Below, piece after piece: positions 4,254-5,956 of a stretch of DNA of 5,956 nucleotides. Made by a program: the position numbers and the translations under genes. Below the pieces are notes generated by a model, which saw only the letters and a program-made list of their open reading frames with translations, did not search any database and had not been told where the DNA came from. The stretch is from an uncultured Collinsella sp. (GTDB taxonomy: Bacteria > Actinomycetota > Coriobacteriia > Coriobacteriales > Coriobacteriaceae), in the NCBI GenBank assembly GCA_902491915.1, contig CABUJL010000108.1, positions 1 through 5,956 on the forward strand, in the 5' to 3' direction. The stretch's first letter is position 1. Every line of letters starts with the position of its first letter.

Positions 4254-5956
4254 GCACGCCCAAGCGCGAGCATGTGATGCCCCCGCGGCCCCTCATGCCA
4301 TGGACGATGGCCTTGTGTGCCGGCCTGTGCGTTAGCTGTGTCTTGGTGCTCAACGTGGCCGCCGATGCGATACTGGGGGAGCAGACATCGGCGGTCGGAC
4401 CGCTTGTAGTTATTTCGGTTGCGGCGTCGCTGTGCATGGTGCTGGCTCGATCTTGTGAGCGACTTGTCCTGTGGAAACGTTGGCTATATGCCGCAGCTAT
4501 CGGTTTTCTGGCGGGCTCGATTGTTTCGGCGTGGTGGGCTGTGGGTGCGCTAAGTGCCACGAAGGCGCTCGACGGTCGAGCGGCAAGCAGTCTCGAGTTT
4601 GTTGTGCAGGGTGATCCGTCCATAAACGATGGGACGTATTCCTACACCTGCGAAACATGCGTGGACGGCAGGCGCTTGGGTGAGGTTCGTCTGTCGTGCG
4701 ACCGCGAGCTTGGTGCCGGGTCTCATGTGCGTGTTATCGGCCGCGTTTCGCGCTTTGAGAACGATGCGTATGGGCGCTCGCGCGTGCTCCGAGGCGAGGT
4801 ACGCAAGGTTAAAGCCGTTCGGATTGTGTCGGTCGATGAGGGCTCTCCGGGGCCGCTGCTTCGGCTGCGAAATGGTCTGCTTGCGTCCATCGCGCCTGCG
4901 ACCGACCCGGCGCGTGCACTCATAGCCGGTGTCGTCTGCGGTCGTTCGGCCGAGCTGCGCGCCCAGCCGGCGGGCGATTGGTTTTCGGTGACGGGAACGG
5001 CGCATCTCATCGCCGTCTCGGGCAGCCATCTTGCCATCGTGGGGTTTGTGATTGAGAGTGCCCTGCAAAAGACGCGCTTCTCTCGTGGGCTTCAGCGGGG
5101 GCTGCTGGTGCTGGCCCTTGCTGCCTATGCCGTCTTTACGGGCGCTTCGCCCTCGGCCGTGCGCGCGTGCTGTATGGTGGCGGCGACGCTTGTCGCCAAC
5201 GGCGCCGGACGTCGTCGGCATGGCCTCTCGGCTCTGTTTGTGACCATGGCAATCTTTGTTATGCTGCGTCCGACGGTATTGTTTGAGATGGGTTTTCAGC
5301 TTTCGTGCGCCAGCGTATTTGCCATCCTTTGTTTTTGCCCCTACGCCACCTACGCCTTGGTTGAGCTGGGCGTGCGCTCGGGGGTTGCCAGTATTTTGTC
5401 CGTCACACTGTGCTCGCAGCTGGCGACTCTTCCCGTTACCATTCCCGCATTTGGGACGTTTTCCCTCATTGCCCCGATCGCAAATGCCGTGATCGGTCCG
5501 GTGATAAGCGTGCTGCTGGCTTCATCGGTTGTGCTGGCGCCCTGCTCGCTTGTGCCGCTGTTGAGCCACGGGGCGCTCGTGGTGCCCATGATCGTCGCTC
5601 GCTGTGCGCTGTTCTTTGAGCAGCTTTTTGCTGCTGTTCCGGGCGCATCCGTTACTGTGCCGCCCGATACGGTCTGGGTATACGTGGTGCCGTTCGCGCT
5701 GGCGGTCCTCTTGGTCTGGTGGCCACGTCCCCGCGCACGCCCCATGGCGGCGGGGCTTGCATGCCTGGTGCTCTTGGCTGCGATTCCGTACGTCTACTGG
5801 GATCAATTCGCGTCGCCTTCGGTGACGGTGCTCAATGTGGGGCAGGCCGATGCGATTCTTATCCGCCAGGGTGGCGCCGTGGCGCTCGTGGACTGTGGGC
5901 TCGATGAGCGCGTGGTGTCAGCGTTGGTTCGCAATAACGTGCACCATATCGACGCC
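4250..5956 (+). CDS. comEC: Competence protein ComEC, DNA-uptake channel, 3'-truncated
   Basis: This is a polytopic membrane protein that forms the channel carrying single-stranded DNA into the cytoplasm. The frame stays open for 569 codons to the window edge. Two or three N-terminal hydrophobic helices (about 18-42, 49-66, 78-101) precede a soluble OB-fold-like region (about 112-195). The competence domain follows, with GTAHLIAVSGSHLAIV (249-264), ASPSAVRA (299-306), FEMGFQLSCASV (345-356), NAVIGPVIS (412-420) and many hydrophobic helices. From residue 525 the metallo-beta-lactamase-like domain starts: TVLNVGQADAILI (526-538), then LVDCG (546-550). In the family this domain is thought to degrade the non-transported strand; its HxHxDH metal motif would lie past the window end. 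The family's usual VGQGDA reads VGQADA here. The ATG at 4250 overlaps the comEA stop by four bases and has no clear Shine-Dalgarno, so coupling is expected; in-frame ATGs at 4277 and 4295 are alternatives. Confidence 0.95.
   Translation, partial: MSTPKREHVMPPRPLMPWTMALCAGLCVSCVLVLNVAADAILGEQTSAVGPLVVISVAASLCMVLARSCERLVLWKRWLYAAAIGFLAGSIVSAWWAVGALSATKALDGRAASSLEFVVQGDPSINDGTYSYTCETCVDGRRLGEVRLSCDRELGAGSHVRVIGRVSRFENDAYGRSRVLRGEVRKVKAVRIVSVDEGSPGPLLRLRNGLLASIAPATDPARALIAGVVCGRSAELRAQPAGDWFSVTGTAHLIAVSGSHLAIVGFVIESALQKTRFSRGLQRGLLVLALAAYAVFTGASPSAVRACCMVAATLVANGAGRRRHGLSALFVTMAIFVMLRPTVLFEMGFQLSCASVFAILCFCPYATYALVELGVRSGVASILSVTLCSQLATLPVTIPAFGTFSLIAPIANAVIGPVISVLLASSVVLAPCSLVPLLSHGALVVPMIVARCALFFEQLFAAVPGASVTVPPDTVWVYVVPFALAVLLVWWPRPRARPMAAGLACLVLLAAIPYVYWDQFASPSVTVLNVGQADAILIRQGGAVALVDCGLDERVVSALVRNNVHHIDA

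Noticed and set aside
4550..5221. A 223-codon minus-strand open frame inside comEC
   Set aside because: The + strand frame encodes conserved ComEC motifs throughout, and the antisense product is a low-complexity Arg/His-rich chain with no family features.
1..5956. Mobile elements, CRISPR arrays, tRNA or rRNA genes, defence systems
   Set aside because: Coding density is high with conserved housekeeping and competence genes; no regularly spaced repeats, transposase motifs, cloverleaf-like sequence or flanking direct repeats were seen.

Overview
The window reads as ordinary chromosomal housekeeping DNA from a high-GC, Gram-positive actinomycetote. The firmest clue is a mycobacterial-type integration host factor gene directly upstream of gmk and rpoZ, an arrangement with pyrF-mihF-gmk-rpoZ order that is characteristic of Actinobacteria. 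A stand-alone ThiI after rpoZ, where many Actinobacteria have coaBC and metK, together with a comEA-comEC locus and moderate rather than extreme GC, points to the class Coriobacteriia. Collinsella or a relative is my best guess, inferred from gene content and style and not from any search.

All genes are on the + strand, in three blocks. Block 1 (1-684) is the 3' part of pyrF (orotidine 5'-phosphate decarboxylase), followed by an AT-richer gap of about 240 bases that holds a long hairpin (730-787), two promoter candidates and two overlapping inverted repeats. Block 2 (924-3334) is a very tight operon: mihF, gmk, rpoZ and thiI, with junctions of 0, 5 and 0 bases, closed by a textbook intrinsic terminator (3345-3377). 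It joins a nucleoid protein, a GMP kinase, the omega subunit of RNA polymerase and a tRNA 4-thiouridine synthetase, that is, functions of growth and the transcription/translation machinery. Block 3 (3549 to the right edge) is a DNA-uptake pair: comEA (membrane-anchored DNA receptor) and comEC (membrane channel, cut off by the window end), which overlap by four bases (ATGA).

The gap of about 170 bases between the thiI terminator and comEA contains dyads and an 11-base-spaced direct repeat, but no clean promoter. Arginine codon choice differs sharply between mihF (only CGC/CGT) and comEA (mostly CGG), which fits high versus low expression. I see no mobile element, CRISPR array, tRNA, rRNA or recognisable riboswitch, and no gene system that looks undescribed. 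The points most worth a second look are the leader architecture of the mihF operon, the long hairpin after pyrF, and the control region and function of the competence pair.
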